From the NCBI GenBank assembly GCA_900696685.1, contig CAADHA010000027.1, positions 1 through 64,000 of the forward strand: a stretch of DNA of 64,000 nt. The letters are read 5' to 3'. The DNA is from an uncultured Planctomycetota bacterium (GTDB lineage: Bacteria > Planctomycetota > Phycisphaerae > Phycisphaerales > UBA5793). Below are positions 34,359 to 43,539 of the stretch, piece after piece. Position numbers and translations under genes: made by a program. Every line of letters begins with the position of its first letter. Positions within the stretch are counted from its first letter, which is position 1. The notes beneath the pieces are model-generated. The model was not told the origin of the DNA, did not search any database, and saw only the letters and a program-made list of their open reading frames with translations.

Positions 34359-35828
34359 ATGGCTCGGATCAACACCAACATCGCTTCCATGATCGCTCGC
34401 AGCACGCTGAATCGATCCTACCAGGATCTCAATATCAGGCTCGAGCGTCTCTCAACCGGCCTGCGCATCAACCGCGGCGCCGACGACCCCGCCGGGCTGA
34501 TCACGTCCGAGCGGCTGCGGAGCGAACTCTCGGCCATCAACAAGGCCGTCTCCAACTCCGAGCGGGCCGCCTCCGTCATCGCCACCACGGAAGGGGCGCT
34601 GAGCGAGGTTTCCGAACTGCTCAACTCCATCAAGGGCCTGATCATCGAGGCCTCGAACACAGGCGGCATCAGCCCCGAGGAACTCGAAGCCAACCAGTTG
34701 CAGATTGACTCGGCCATTGACGCGATCACCCGCATCAGCAACACGGCGAGTTTCGCCGGCCTGCAACTGCTCAACGGTACTCTCGATTACCTGACTTCGG
34801 GCCTGCCCACCTCCGCCATCGCGAACACCAAGATTCTCGGAGCGAGTTTCGGCACGGCCTCCAACGTGCCCGTCAGCGTCCAGGTGCTCGGTTCGGCCCT
34901 CACTGCCCAGATCACCCTCACCGCCAACTATCCCGGAACCGCCAACGACGGCACCCTCCTCAGCAGCATCACCCTCGAAATCATGGGCAGGGAAGGCGTG
35001 ACCGTCATCCAGTTCGTTTCCGGCACGACCATGCAGGACGTGGTGACAGCCATCAACAGCCGTCGCGACTCCACCGGCGTCGAGGCCAGCCTGGTCAGCG
35101 CCGGAGACATGAGTTCAGGCATGGTCTTCACCAGCGTGGACTACGGCTCCAACGCCTTCGTGAGCGTGAAGAAAATCGGCAGCGGCGGCGAGTTCTTCGA
35201 CTCTCAAATCAGCGGCCAGCGAGAGGTCGGCCGCGACGTGACCGCGATCGTCAACGGCGTGCTCGCCACGGGGCGCGGGCTGGAAATCTCCGTCAAGTCG
35301 CCGGCCCTCAACATTGAGATGCTCCTGACCGCAGCCTACGCACAGGACACGACCAACGTCAAGACCTTCTACATCACCGGCGGGGGCGCCAAGTTCCAAC
35401 TCGGACCGGCCGTCAACGTCAACCAGCAGATCAACTTCGGCGTGCGCTCAGTTGCCGCCTCGCGCCTCGGCGCCACATACCTTAATGATGAACTCCAGTT
35501 CCTCAACTCCATCCAGTCGAGCGGGGGCAACAGCCTCAACTCGGGCAACTTCCTCAACGCGAGCAAGATCGTCGCCTCCGCCATCGACGAGGTCGCGGTC
35601 CTGCGCGGACAACTCGGCGCGATCGAGCGCAACACGATCCAGCCCAATATCCGCTCGCTCAGCGTGGCCCTGGAGAACATTACGGCCAGCGAGTCGAAGA
35701 TCCGGGACGCGGATTTTGCGCTCGAAACCAGCCAACTGACGCGTGCCCAGGTCCTCGTTCAGGCGGGCACCGCGGTGCTCGCGACGGCGAACAGCACGGC
35801 CCAGAGCGTGCTTCAGTTGCTCGGATAA
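34359..35828 (+). CDS. fliC: flagellin 1
   Basis: The 489-residue protein has conserved D0/D1 ends: an N-terminal INTNIASMIARSTLNRSYQD with LERLSTGLRINRGADDPAGL, and a C-terminal segment ESKIRDADFALETSQLTRAQ ending SVLQLLG. The central variable region (about 150-390) probably forms outer D2/D3 domains; part of it is shared with flagellin 2 (FYITGGGA). It is exported by the flagellar machine. AAGGAGG lies 6 nt before ATG inside a small hairpin. A terminator at 35978-36003 follows. It is the first of two paralogues. Confidence 0.96.
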   Translation: MARINTNIASMIARSTLNRSYQDLNIRLERLSTGLRINRGADDPAGLITSERLRSELSAINKAVSNSERAASVIATTEGALSEVSELLNSIKGLIIEASNTGGISPEELEANQLQIDSAIDAITRISNTASFAGLQLLNGTLDYLTSGLPTSAIANTKILGASFGTASNVPVSVQVLGSALTAQITLTANYPGTANDGTLLSSITLEIMGREGVTVIQFVSGTTMQDVVTAINSRRDSTGVEASLVSAGDMSSGMVFTSVDYGSNAFVSVKKIGSGGEFFDSQISGQREVGRDVTAIVNGVLATGRGLEISVKSPALNIEMLLTAAYAQDTTNVKTFYITGGGAKFQLGPAVNVNQQINFGVRSVAASRLGATYLNDELQFLNSIQSSGGNSLNSGNFLNASKIVASAIDEVAVLRGQLGAIERNTIQPNIRSLSVALENITASESKIRDADFALETSQLTRAQVLVQAGTAVLATANSTAQSVLQLLG

Positions 35829-35977
35829 CCGGGACTGAGACGTCCGCCCCCGGGCGAGCCGATCAATCGCCTCGCCGAATGCTGCTTGCGTCCTTGCTTA
35901 CGCATGTCGCAGCGGCGGACGGCACGACTGAGTCCGCGTAACCTGGCCGATAAGTCGAGGCTCACGAGACGCCCCCA

Positions 35978-36003
35978 GCGGCTCCCGATAATCCGGGAGC
36001 CGC
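35978..36003 (+). terminator. terminator of flagellin 1
   Basis: GCGGCTCCCG pairs with CGGGAGCCGC (10 bp) around ATAATC, followed by CGGTCGTTTTG. It lies 150 nt after the stop. Confidence 0.75.
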
Positions 36004-36239
36004 CGGTCGTTTTGACTTGCGGCGTGAAGGAAGTCCGGCCGGCAGGCAGTGCCAGGGAAACCGATGTTTCGAAACAAAGGGCTTAACCCGAGTGCACCGG
36101 CGGACGATAGCAGTGCTTGGCCGCTCTGGATGGGTGCCCAACGTGGGCGCGAGACGGCCGACGCATCTGACCGGCTTCGAAGGAGCGAGGTCGATTAGAG
36201 GCCAACAACAGACCGCCCTGAGAAGGGCACACTTCCAGT

Positions 36240-36252
36240 CACGGAGGATGGC
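36240..36252 (+). promoter_or_regulatory. CsrA-type motif at the flagellin 2 ribosome site
   Basis: CACGGAGG fits CANGGANG and contains the GGAGG ribosome site, 5 nt before ATG. Flagellin 1 has the same arrangement, but here there is no comparable stem. A second AAGGAG lies upstream at about 36179. Confidence 0.4.
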
Positions 36253-37722
36253 ATGAGTCGCATCATCACGAATGTTCCGTCTCTGATCGGACAGCGAAAC
36301 CTCGGTTTGCAGAACCGGTCGCTGAACCTCACTCTCGAGCGGCTGAGCACCGGTCTCCGGATCAACCGCGGCGGCGACGATCCCGCCGGCCTGATCGCCT
36401 CAGAGAACCTGCGGGCCGAAATGAAGGCCATTACTGCCGCCATCAAGAACGGCGAGCGGGCTGAGCAGGTCGTCAACGTCGCCGAAGGCGGCTTGCAGGA
36501 AGTCAGCAACCTGCTTCAGGAACTCCAAGGCCTCGTCGGCCAGTCCGCCAACCAGGCCGGCCTGAGCGATGAGGAGAAGGCTGCGAACCAGCAGCAGATC
36601 GACTCGATCCTTCAGACGATCGATCGCATCAGCAACGCGACCTCCTTCCAGGGCACCAAGCTGCTCAACGGCAACTTCGACTACACGACCTCGGCCGTAA
36701 ACGGCACGCTCCTTTCGGACGTGACGGTCAATTCGGCCAAGTTGCCGACGACGGCAGGCGCGTACCTCGGCGTGTCCGTGGACGTGCTTACCTCCGCCCA
36801 GCGCGCAGAGGTCTATCTCTCCACGACCGGCACCTTCGACGGCAACGGCGGGTCGTACACCATCGAGATCACCGGCAACATCGGGACGCAGCAGGTTACG
36901 ATCAACTCCGGCGCCAGCCAGGCCAACATCATCGCCGCGATCAACCAGTTCAAGGAAGTGACCGGCGTGTCGGCCGCCCAGAACGGGACCAACACGGATC
37001 GCATCGAGCTGCGCTCCAGAGGCTTCGGAAGCGATGCCTTCGTCCGCGTGAAGGAACTGGCGGGCACCACGAGTAATCTCCTCTTCAGCGCCGCGACGGG
37101 AGGCACAGGCACCGACGACTACAGGGACGCGGGCCGCGATGCGACCCTCCTGATCAACGGCATCCAGGCCACTACGAACGGCCTGACGGCGAGAGTGTCC
37201 AGCGATGGGTTTGACGTCTCCGTCACCATCGACGGCGACAGCGCCGTGAACATGACCAACGGCAACACGAATTTCTACATCACGGGCGGCGGGGCGACCT
37301 TCAGCCTCAACCCCACCGTGAATCTCGCCGGCAAGGTCAGCCTGGGCATTCAGTCCGTCTCCTCGGGCAACCTTGGAAACGCCGTCACCGGCTACCTCTC
37401 TGATCTCAAGTCGGGCCAGGCGGCCAACGTGACTACGGGCGACATTGACAAGGCCCAGACCATCATCGACGCCGCGATCAAGCAGGTCTCGGGCCTGCGC
37501 GGCCGCCTCGGCGCCTTCCAGTCGAACACCGTCGGCGCGACCGTCCGTTCGCTGGGCATCTCCTTCGAGAATACCGCGGCCGCGGAAAGCCAGATCCGCG
37601 ACACCGACTTCGCCGCAGAGACCGCCAGCCTCACACGGTCGCAGATCCTGGTTCAGGCCGCGACCACGGTCCTGTCGCTCTCCAACGCTCAGCCGCAGGC
37701 AGTCCTGGCGCTGCTCGGCTAA
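36253..37722 (+). CDS. fliC: flagellin 2
   Basis: A second 489-residue flagellin with conserved ends (SRIITNVPSLIGQRNLGLQN, LERLSTGLRINRGGDDPAGL, and C-terminal IRDTDFAAETASLTRSQI). Its central region keeps some segments of flagellin 1 (NFYITGGGATF) but is otherwise diverged, so the two are probably both filament proteins, perhaps in different positions or amounts. It has its own leader, CsrA-like motif and strong terminator. No chaperone fliS or cap fliD gene is in the window. Confidence 0.96.
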   Translation: MSRIITNVPSLIGQRNLGLQNRSLNLTLERLSTGLRINRGGDDPAGLIASENLRAEMKAITAAIKNGERAEQVVNVAEGGLQEVSNLLQELQGLVGQSANQAGLSDEEKAANQQQIDSILQTIDRISNATSFQGTKLLNGNFDYTTSAVNGTLLSDVTVNSAKLPTTAGAYLGVSVDVLTSAQRAEVYLSTTGTFDGNGGSYTIEITGNIGTQQVTINSGASQANIIAAINQFKEVTGVSAAQNGTNTDRIELRSRGFGSDAFVRVKELAGTTSNLLFSAATGGTGTDDYRDAGRDATLLINGIQATTNGLTARVSSDGFDVSVTIDGDSAVNMTNGNTNFYITGGGATFSLNPTVNLAGKVSLGIQSVSSGNLGNAVTGYLSDLKSGQAANVTTGDIDKAQTIIDAAIKQVSGLRGRLGAFQSNTVGATVRSLGISFENTAAAESQIRDTDFAAETASLTRSQILVQAATTVLSLSNAQPQAVLALLG

Positions 37723-37809
37723 GGAATGAGACGGGGCGCGAGCGCCTCACGGGAAATCTCCTCGAACGCTCGAGTCTTCGCCTTGCTCCGAAAACTCCGT
37801 GACTTCAAG

Positions 37810-37833
37810 CGCGGCGGCCGAAAGGCCGCCGCG
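37810..37833 (+). terminator. terminator of flagellin 2
   Basis: A 10-bp stem (CGCGGCGGCC with GGCCGCCGCG) with a GAAA tetraloop is followed by TTTGCTTTC. This is a textbook intrinsic terminator. Confidence 0.85.
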
Positions 37834-37906
37834 TTTGCTTTCAGACCGGGGCGTGGCCTGGCCCGGGCGTTCCTGATCCGCGGCCGCCGGCGAATAGGAT
37901 TGTTCC

Positions 37907-38968
37907 ATGCACTCCAAAGCCGACCTGGGTCTCTTCTATCGCGGCCTGCCCGTTGTCGTCACAGGCGGCGCGGGGTTCATCGGCTCGCACCTCGCCCGCG
38001 CGCTCGTCGGGCATGGCGCAGAAGTTCGCGTAATCGACGATCTCTCCGGTGGGACGCTCGACAATCTCGCGCCGCTGCGCATCCAAGAAGCGACGTCGCA
38101 GGCGAGCGCGGCGGCCGCGCGCACATCCATCAGGACTTCGCCTCCGCCGATCCGCTTCTTCCGATCGTCGATTCTCGACGCGGAGGCCCTCGCGCGTTGC
38201 TGCGCCGGCGCGGCGGTTGTCTTCCACGAAGCGGCGCTCGCTTCCGTGCCCGCGAGCATCGAACAGCCGCGGCGGTACCTCGAAGTCAACGTCCTCGGCA
38301 CGCAGCAGTTGCTCGAGACGGCCGTGAAGTGCGGCGTCAGGCGCGTCGTCTTCGCCTCGTCGAGCAGCGTGTACGGCGACCAGCCGGCTCTGCCCAAGGT
38401 GGAGACGCAGCTTCCTGATCCCCTCAGCCCCTACGCCCAGCAGAAACTGACGGGTGAGCATCTGATGCGCGTCTGGTCGCTGTGCTATGGCCTGAGCACG
38501 GTGTGCCTGCGCTACTTCAACATCTTCGGGCCTTACCAGCGGGCGGACTCGGCCTATGCCGCGGTCGTTGCCGCGTTTGCCAACGCGTTGCTGACCGGTC
38601 GCCCGCTGCGCATTTTCGGCGACGGCTCAGCCTCGCGCGACTTCACCTTCGTGTCGGACGTGGTGCAGGCGAATCTGCTGGCCGGCGCAGCGCACGGGTT
38701 GGACGCGCCGCCTTCGGCTGATCCGCTGCTTGCCGGCGGGGTGGTCAACATCGCCCGCGGCGAGCGGATCACCGTGGCCGAACTGGCGCGGCTGATGTCG
38801 GAGATTGCACGGCAGGAAGCGCCGCCGGTCTTCGAGCCGCCGCGGGCCGGCGATGTTCTCCACAGCCTCGCCGACATCACGCGCGCAAGGCAGTGGCTCG
38901 GCTACGAGCCGAAAACAACTGTCCGCGCCGGCCTGGAGGAGACGATGGCGTGGTATGCGCAGCAGTAG
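37907..38968 (+). CDS. NAD-dependent UDP-sugar epimerase (extended SDR)
   Basis: The 353-residue enzyme has the NAD loop GGAGFIGSHLA near residues 20-30, SSSSVYGD around 151-158 and the active-site pair Tyr176/Lys180 in SPYAQQK, then RYFNIFGPYQR. It resembles UDP-N-acetylglucosamine/galactose 4-epimerases (WbpP/Gne type), which supply sugars for surface polysaccharides; a related epimerase or dehydratase is possible. An unusual Ala/Ser/Arg-rich insertion at about 62-82 follows the cofactor domain start. It lies alone after the flagellins. It may feed flagellin glycosylation or the glycan cluster, neither of which is proven. Confidence 0.85.
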   Translation: MHSKADLGLFYRGLPVVVTGGAGFIGSHLARALVGHGAEVRVIDDLSGGTLDNLAPLRIQEATSQASAAAARTSIRTSPPPIRFFRSSILDAEALARCCAGAAVVFHEAALASVPASIEQPRRYLEVNVLGTQQLLETAVKCGVRRVVFASSSSVYGDQPALPKVETQLPDPLSPYAQQKLTGEHLMRVWSLCYGLSTVCLRYFNIFGPYQRADSAYAAVVAAFANALLTGRPLRIFGDGSASRDFTFVSDVVQANLLAGAAHGLDAPPSADPLLAGGVVNIARGERITVAELARLMSEIARQEAPPVFEPPRAGDVLHSLADITRARQWLGYEPKTTVRAGLEETMAWYAQQ

Positions 38969-39045
38969 ATTGATTCAGACCTTGTTTTCCAGCGCCTTCG
39001 GCGGGAAGGGTGAACCCCCGGCTGCAAACAGGCAGCGCGCGGGTG

Positions 39046-39051
39046 TACAAT
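39046..39051 (+). promoter_or_regulatory. TACAAT -10 box giving a probable leaderless start
   Basis: TACAAT ends 7 nt before the ATG at 39059, so transcription would begin at or next to the start codon. No ribosome site precedes the gene, which agrees. The -35 match is poor. Confidence 0.45.
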
Positions 39052-39058
39052 CACGGCG

Positions 39059-40360
39059 ATGAGCACGCATCACTCCTGCGGCCGGTCGTTGCGTCGCCTG
39101 CGAAGTATTCTCGCGGCTGCGGCTGCGGCCGGCCTGCTCGCCGGTGTGGTCAGCGCCCAGGAAGCGGCCGACGACCCCGCGCCAAAGGCAGCGCCTGCGG
39201 CGACGCTGCCCGAGTTCGACCGCAGTCTCGCCGGCGTGACGCGCGGCCGCGATCTCCTCGACACCGTCGTCGAGAAGTACCGCAAAGCGGCGGCCATCCG
39301 CGACAAGGCAGTCATCACGCTCCGCACGGTTTCGAGCCGCCCTGTCCCTGATCAACGCCACGAGGTGCCGCTGATCATCAGCCGCGACGCGGCGATGATC
39401 GTGCTCGACAAACTGACGTTTACCGCCATCGACGGGACACTCTATGGTGAGTACGCATCCAAGCCCGATCGCCTCTACTCCGAGGACTACGAGGGCCCGC
39501 TTACGGCCTCTCTGTTCACGACGCACCAGGCCATTTTCCCCCTGCCTCACTTCGGGCTGTGCCTCTCCGTGCATCCCGTCGATGATCTCTTCTTCTTCAC
39601 GTTTGACGCGCGCGTGGTGGGGCACCGGACCATCACAGACCCGGAGCGCGGCGTGCTGGAGCAGATCCGCATTGAATCGACGACGGACGGCGCGCCCTGC
39701 ACGCTCTCGATCGATGCCGCGACAGGACTCGCCGTCCGATTCGAGGCCGAGTTGCGCAGCGTGGACGATCCGACGACGGGCTGGGATGTGACGACGGAGA
39801 TGACGCCCGCCGTGCTCGAAGAATTCCCTCTTGAGGAGTTCGTCGTGCGGACGGAAGGCCGCAAGGAGGTCTCGTCGATCGGTTTCCTGACGGCCGAGGC
39901 GGTGACGTCGGACCTGGTCGGAACGCCGGCGCCGCGCTTCGAGTTCGCCGACCCCGAAGGGAAGTCGATCTCGCTTGATGACTGCTTCGGCAAAGCGGCG
40001 GTGATCACGTTCTGGTGGATCCCGTCCGAGGCGCAGTTCCCCGTACTCGACATGCTCGGGGAGATCGAGAAGTGGGTGCAGGAGGAGAAGGTCAATGCGG
40101 TGGTCGTGCCCGTGAACTGCGGAGACCGCGTGGAGGATCTGGACCTCTACCTGGCAAGCCGGTCGAAAAGGGTTGCGCGCTGGCGTGACGAGGGCGGCCG
40201 GACTTCGATCAAGGACTACTTCGCGCCGATCTGGCCGACGACAGTGGTGATTTCGCCCGCGGGCAAGGTAACGCACGCGTTCATCACGACCGACCCCGGC
40301 GCGACGTTCGTTGAACGCGTGCGCAACGCCGTGAAGCGGTCGCTCCAAGAGGATCTGTGA
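39059..40360 (+). CDS. secreted thioredoxin-fold protein without CxxC
   Basis: A signal peptide (residues 1-33, ending GVVSA) is followed by a beta-rich domain (about 60-270) and a C-terminal TlpA/AhpC-like thioredoxin fold (about 295-430: GTPAPRFEFADPEGKSISLDD, ITFWWIPSEAQFP, IWPTTVVISPAGKV, with the cis-Pro in place). At the redox site the usual WCxxC reads WWIPS (near residue 318), so both cysteines are gone and disulfide chemistry is not expected. The N-terminal part resembles lipoprotein-carrier-like beta domains. Its role is unknown; binding or scaffolding is more likely than catalysis. It is probably leaderless and is followed 25 nt later by the FAD/Fe-S gene. Confidence 0.72.
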   Translation: MSTHHSCGRSLRRLRSILAAAAAAGLLAGVVSAQEAADDPAPKAAPAATLPEFDRSLAGVTRGRDLLDTVVEKYRKAAAIRDKAVITLRTVSSRPVPDQRHEVPLIISRDAAMIVLDKLTFTAIDGTLYGEYASKPDRLYSEDYEGPLTASLFTTHQAIFPLPHFGLCLSVHPVDDLFFFTFDARVVGHRTITDPERGVLEQIRIESTTDGAPCTLSIDAATGLAVRFEAELRSVDDPTTGWDVTTEMTPAVLEEFPLEEFVVRTEGRKEVSSIGFLTAEAVTSDLVGTPAPRFEFADPEGKSISLDDCFGKAAVITFWWIPSEAQFPVLDMLGEIEKWVQEEKVNAVVVPVNCGDRVEDLDLYLASRSKRVARWRDEGGRTSIKDYFAPIWPTTVVISPAGKVTHAFITTDPGATFVERVRNAVKRSLQEDL

Positions 40361-40385
40361 TGCACGAGCGCCCGGCGCGCCGGCC

Positions 40386-43300
40386 ATGACCTCCACCGCC
40401 CTTCCCGTCATTCCGACGCAGGACGCCGAACTGATGCGGCACGCGGCCGCGCTGCGCGGCTTCGTGCGCGGCGAGGTGCGCTTCAGCCGGCACGACCGCA
40501 TGCTCTACTCCACCGACGCGAGCATCTACCAGGTCGAGCCGCTCGGCGTCGTCGTGCCCGCCGATGAGGACGACGTGGCGCGCGTGATCGAGTATGCGCG
40601 GGAGCACGCCCTGCCGGTCCTGCCGCGCGGCGGGGGCACCAGCCTTGCCGGACAGTGCGTCAACCGGGCGATCGTCATCGACACGTCCGTTCACCTGCGC
40701 GGGCTGGAATTCACGTCTCAAATCACCAAAACCTGTGGTGTGCGGGCCGGAACCACGATCGACGATCTCAATGATGAATTGCGCCCTTCGGGTCTGTTCT
40801 TTGCTCCTGATCCTGCGACGTCGCGGCAGGCCAACATCGGCGGGTGCATCGGCAACAACGCCGCGGGCACACGGTCCATCAAGTACGGTCGGACGGTCGA
40901 GAATGTTGAGGCTCTCAGAGTTACGCTGGCAACAGGCGAGCGCGTCGAGTTGGCCAGGGGAGTCGCTTCTGACGGTCATCATCGTCAAGTCGAGATTCCC
41001 GAGCCCCTCCGGCTGCGAGTGGAAAGGGACCGTGCGATTGCACGCCGCCTCACCGAGGGCGTGATCGACATCGTCCGCCGCCACGAACGCCTCATCCGCG
41101 AGCGCTACCCGACGACGCTGCGGCGCAACGCGGGCTATGCGCTGGACCTGATCCTCGCCGACCTCGATGAAGCGCAGCGCCAAGGCGTCGATCCTCTCGA
41201 AGTGGTTGACCTTTCCAGACTCATCTGCGGGTCGGAAGGAACGCTGGCTTTCGTTACCGCCGCAACGCTCTGGCTGCATCCGATTCCCAGGGCGACGGGA
41301 CTGGCGGTGCTGGGCTTCGCCTCGCTCGAAGAGGCGATCGATGCGGTCGTGCCCCTGCTCACGCTCGGGCCATCCGCAGTCGAACTGCTCGATGATCTCA
41401 TTCTCAGCCTGGCGAGCGAGAACGCGGAGTACCGGCAGTACGTCGCACTCATGCCGCGCCCGGGCGGCGGTGATGATGCGAATCGTCCGCCGCTCAAAGC
41501 GGTGCTCTACGTCGAGTTTCAGAGCGAGCATGGCAGCGACGAGATCGAAGATCGCTTCGCCGCGCTGCGGACACTCACCGCAGCGCACATTCCCCGCGTC
41601 GCGGTGGCGACCTACAGCGATCAGGCGGCAATCCTCCAGGCGCTCAACCTCCGCAAGGCGGGTGAGCCGCTCCTGCACGGCATTCCCGGCCGGCGCAAAC
41701 CCGTTGGGTTTGTCGAGGACAACGCCGTGCCCGTCGAGCACCTGAGTCAGTTCGTGCGCGAGTTTCGCCGAATCGTCGAGTCGCGCGGCACCATCGCCTC
41801 CTTCTATGCGCACGCCTCGGTTGGAGTGCTGCACGTGCGGCCGCTGCTCGATCTGCGCGATGAGCAGGACCGCAGGCGCATGGAGGAAGTCGCCGTCGAG
41901 ACGGCCGACCTGGCGCGAACGCTCGGCGGGGTGATGTCCGGCGAGCACGGCGACGGACGCGCCCGCGGGCCGCTGCTCGAGCGCTTCTACGGCCCGGAAC
42001 TCATGAACGCGTTCCGCGAGATCAAGCGAGTCTTCGATCCGCACAACATCCTCAACCCCGGCAACATCGTCGCGCCCGGGCCGATCGCGTCAATCCACGA
42101 GCACACGCGCGTCGGGCAGGCGCGCTTCACGGATGATGCGGCGATCCATAACAGCACGTTCTTTGACTACTCGCGCGAGGGCGGGTTCGATCACGCGGTT
42201 GAACTCTGCAACGGCGCCGGCGTCTGCCGCAAAAAGAGCGGCCAGACGATGTGTCCCTCCTACATGGCCACGCTCGACGAGCGCCACAGCACGCGCGGCC
42301 GCGGCAACGCCCTGCGCCTGGCGATCTCCGGCCAGTTCAGCGGCGCCGGCCGACCGGACTGGAACGACGCCGAGACCCCCGCCACGCTCGACCTGTGCCT
42401 GAGTTGCAAGGCGTGCAAGACGGAGTGTCCGAGCAACGTCGATATCAGCAAGTACAAGGCGGAGTACTTCGCGCAATCGCACCGGGCCTCGGGGCGCGTG
42501 CCGTTTGCTGCTCGCGTGCCTGGGCGTATCGATCGGTTGAATCGGCTGGGGTCGGCCATGCCCGGGCTGAGCAACGCGATCGCGGGCTTTGCGCCGATGC
42601 GGGCGCTGCTCAATCGAGTGCTGGGGCTGGCGCCGCAGCGTTCGCTGCCGCGCCTGGCGCGATCGCTCTTCAAGCAGGCGCGCGGTTTCCGGCGCACGGC
42701 CGGCGCCGATGCGCCGGCGGTCGTGCTCTACGGCGACTGCTTCACCGCCTTCAACGAGCCGCACGTCGGTCTTGCGGCGATGCGCGTGCTCGATGCGCTG
42801 GGCTATCGCGTGATCGTCGCGGACGCGGGCTGCTGCGGGCGCGCGATGATCTCGACGGGTCTGTTGCCGCAGGCGCAGCGGACCATCGCGCGCACGGCGG
42901 ATCGGCTCGCGTCGCTCGGGAAGGAGCACGAGGCGCGGGCCGTGCTCGTCTGCGAGCCGAGTTGTCTCGCGAGCATGCACGATGAGTGGCTGACGCTGCG
43001 GCTGCACGGTGCGGACGTCCGGGCCACCGCGGCGGCGCTGGCGCCCCGCGCCTGGCTCGTCGAGGACTTCATCGCGAAGTTCTTCGGCGAGCATCCGCGA
43101 GCGCCGCAGTGGCAGCCGAACCTCCACAGTTTCGACGCCGGCCGGCTCCTGCTGCATGGCCACTGCCACCAGAAGGCCCTGTGGGGGGTTGAGACGTCGG
43201 CGGCGCTGCTGCGGCGTCTCTACGGCCCGCGCGTGCGTGTCCTGGACACCGGCTGCTGCGGCATGGCGGGCGCGTTCGGCTATGCCGCACACCGCTACGA

Positions 43301-43469
43301 CCTTTCAATGAAGATCGGCGATCTGGCGCTCCTTCCGGCCGTGCGCGGGCGAGGCGAGCGGGATGTCATTCTCGCGCCGGGGACGAGTTGCCGCCACCAG
43401 GTGCGCGACGGCACGGGGGCGGAGGCGCTGCACCCGGTGGAGTTCCTTGCCGCGTCGCTGCGCCAATAA
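40386..43469 (+). CDS. YdiJ-like FAD/Fe-S oxidoreductase (2-hydroxyacid dehydrogenase type)
   Basis: The 1027-residue protein fuses a GlcD-type FAD domain with a GlpC-like iron-sulfur domain. The FAD loop PRGGGTSLAGQCV is near residue 80 and the C-terminal FAD-oxidase domain runs to about 560 (HGDGRARGPLLERFYG, HNILNPGNI). Then come the 4Fe-4S sites CNGAGVCRKKSGQTMCPS and CLSCKACKTECPSNVD (about 610-690) and two Cys-rich CCG motifs (DAGCCGRAM, DTGCCGMAG). The size and order match E. coli YdiJ, a D-2-hydroxyglutarate dehydrogenase, so oxidation of a D-2-hydroxyacid coupled to the respiratory chain is likely. The substrate cannot be read from the sequence. No ribosome site is evident. Confidence 0.87.
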   Translation: MTSTALPVIPTQDAELMRHAAALRGFVRGEVRFSRHDRMLYSTDASIYQVEPLGVVVPADEDDVARVIEYAREHALPVLPRGGGTSLAGQCVNRAIVIDTSVHLRGLEFTSQITKTCGVRAGTTIDDLNDELRPSGLFFAPDPATSRQANIGGCIGNNAAGTRSIKYGRTVENVEALRVTLATGERVELARGVASDGHHRQVEIPEPLRLRVERDRAIARRLTEGVIDIVRRHERLIRERYPTTLRRNAGYALDLILADLDEAQRQGVDPLEVVDLSRLICGSEGTLAFVTAATLWLHPIPRATGLAVLGFASLEEAIDAVVPLLTLGPSAVELLDDLILSLASENAEYRQYVALMPRPGGGDDANRPPLKAVLYVEFQSEHGSDEIEDRFAALRTLTAAHIPRVAVATYSDQAAILQALNLRKAGEPLLHGIPGRRKPVGFVEDNAVPVEHLSQFVREFRRIVESRGTIASFYAHASVGVLHVRPLLDLRDEQDRRRMEEVAVETADLARTLGGVMSGEHGDGRARGPLLERFYGPELMNAFREIKRVFDPHNILNPGNIVAPGPIASIHEHTRVGQARFTDDAAIHNSTFFDYSREGGFDHAVELCNGAGVCRKKSGQTMCPSYMATLDERHSTRGRGNALRLAISGQFSGAGRPDWNDAETPATLDLCLSCKACKTECPSNVDISKYKAEYFAQSHRASGRVPFAARVPGRIDRLNRLGSAMPGLSNAIAGFAPMRALLNRVLGLAPQRSLPRLARSLFKQARGFRRTAGADAPAVVLYGDCFTAFNEPHVGLAAMRVLDALGYRVIVADAGCCGRAMISTGLLPQAQRTIARTADRLASLGKEHEARAVLVCEPSCLASMHDEWLTLRLHGADVRATAAALAPRAWLVEDFIAKFFGEHPRAPQWQPNLHSFDAGRLLLHGHCHQKALWGVETSAALLRRLYGPRVRVLDTGCCGMAGAFGYAAHRYDLSMKIGDLALLPAVRGRGERDVILAPGTSCRHQVRDGTGAEALHPVEFLAASLRQ

Positions 43470-43539
43470 TCACCGCCGATACGGACGCGCACTCGGTCGA
43501 GGCAAAGGCGCAAGCGGTCTCGGAACCTCAAGGAACACG

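Larger units (their letters stand above)
35829..36252 (+). other. spacer between the flagellin genes
   Basis: These 424 nt contain no gene. They hold the flagellin 1 terminator and, further down, a possible flagellar-type promoter (TTAA, 16 nt, GACGATAG, about 36083-36110), a small GCCCT/AGGGC hairpin near 36215, and the ribosome site of flagellin 2. Confidence 0.5.

Noticed and set aside
35946-35953. Exact GCCGATAA (sigma-28 -10) between the flagellin genes
   Set aside because: It has no -35 box at the right distance and would start a transcript that runs at once into the flagellin 1 terminator.
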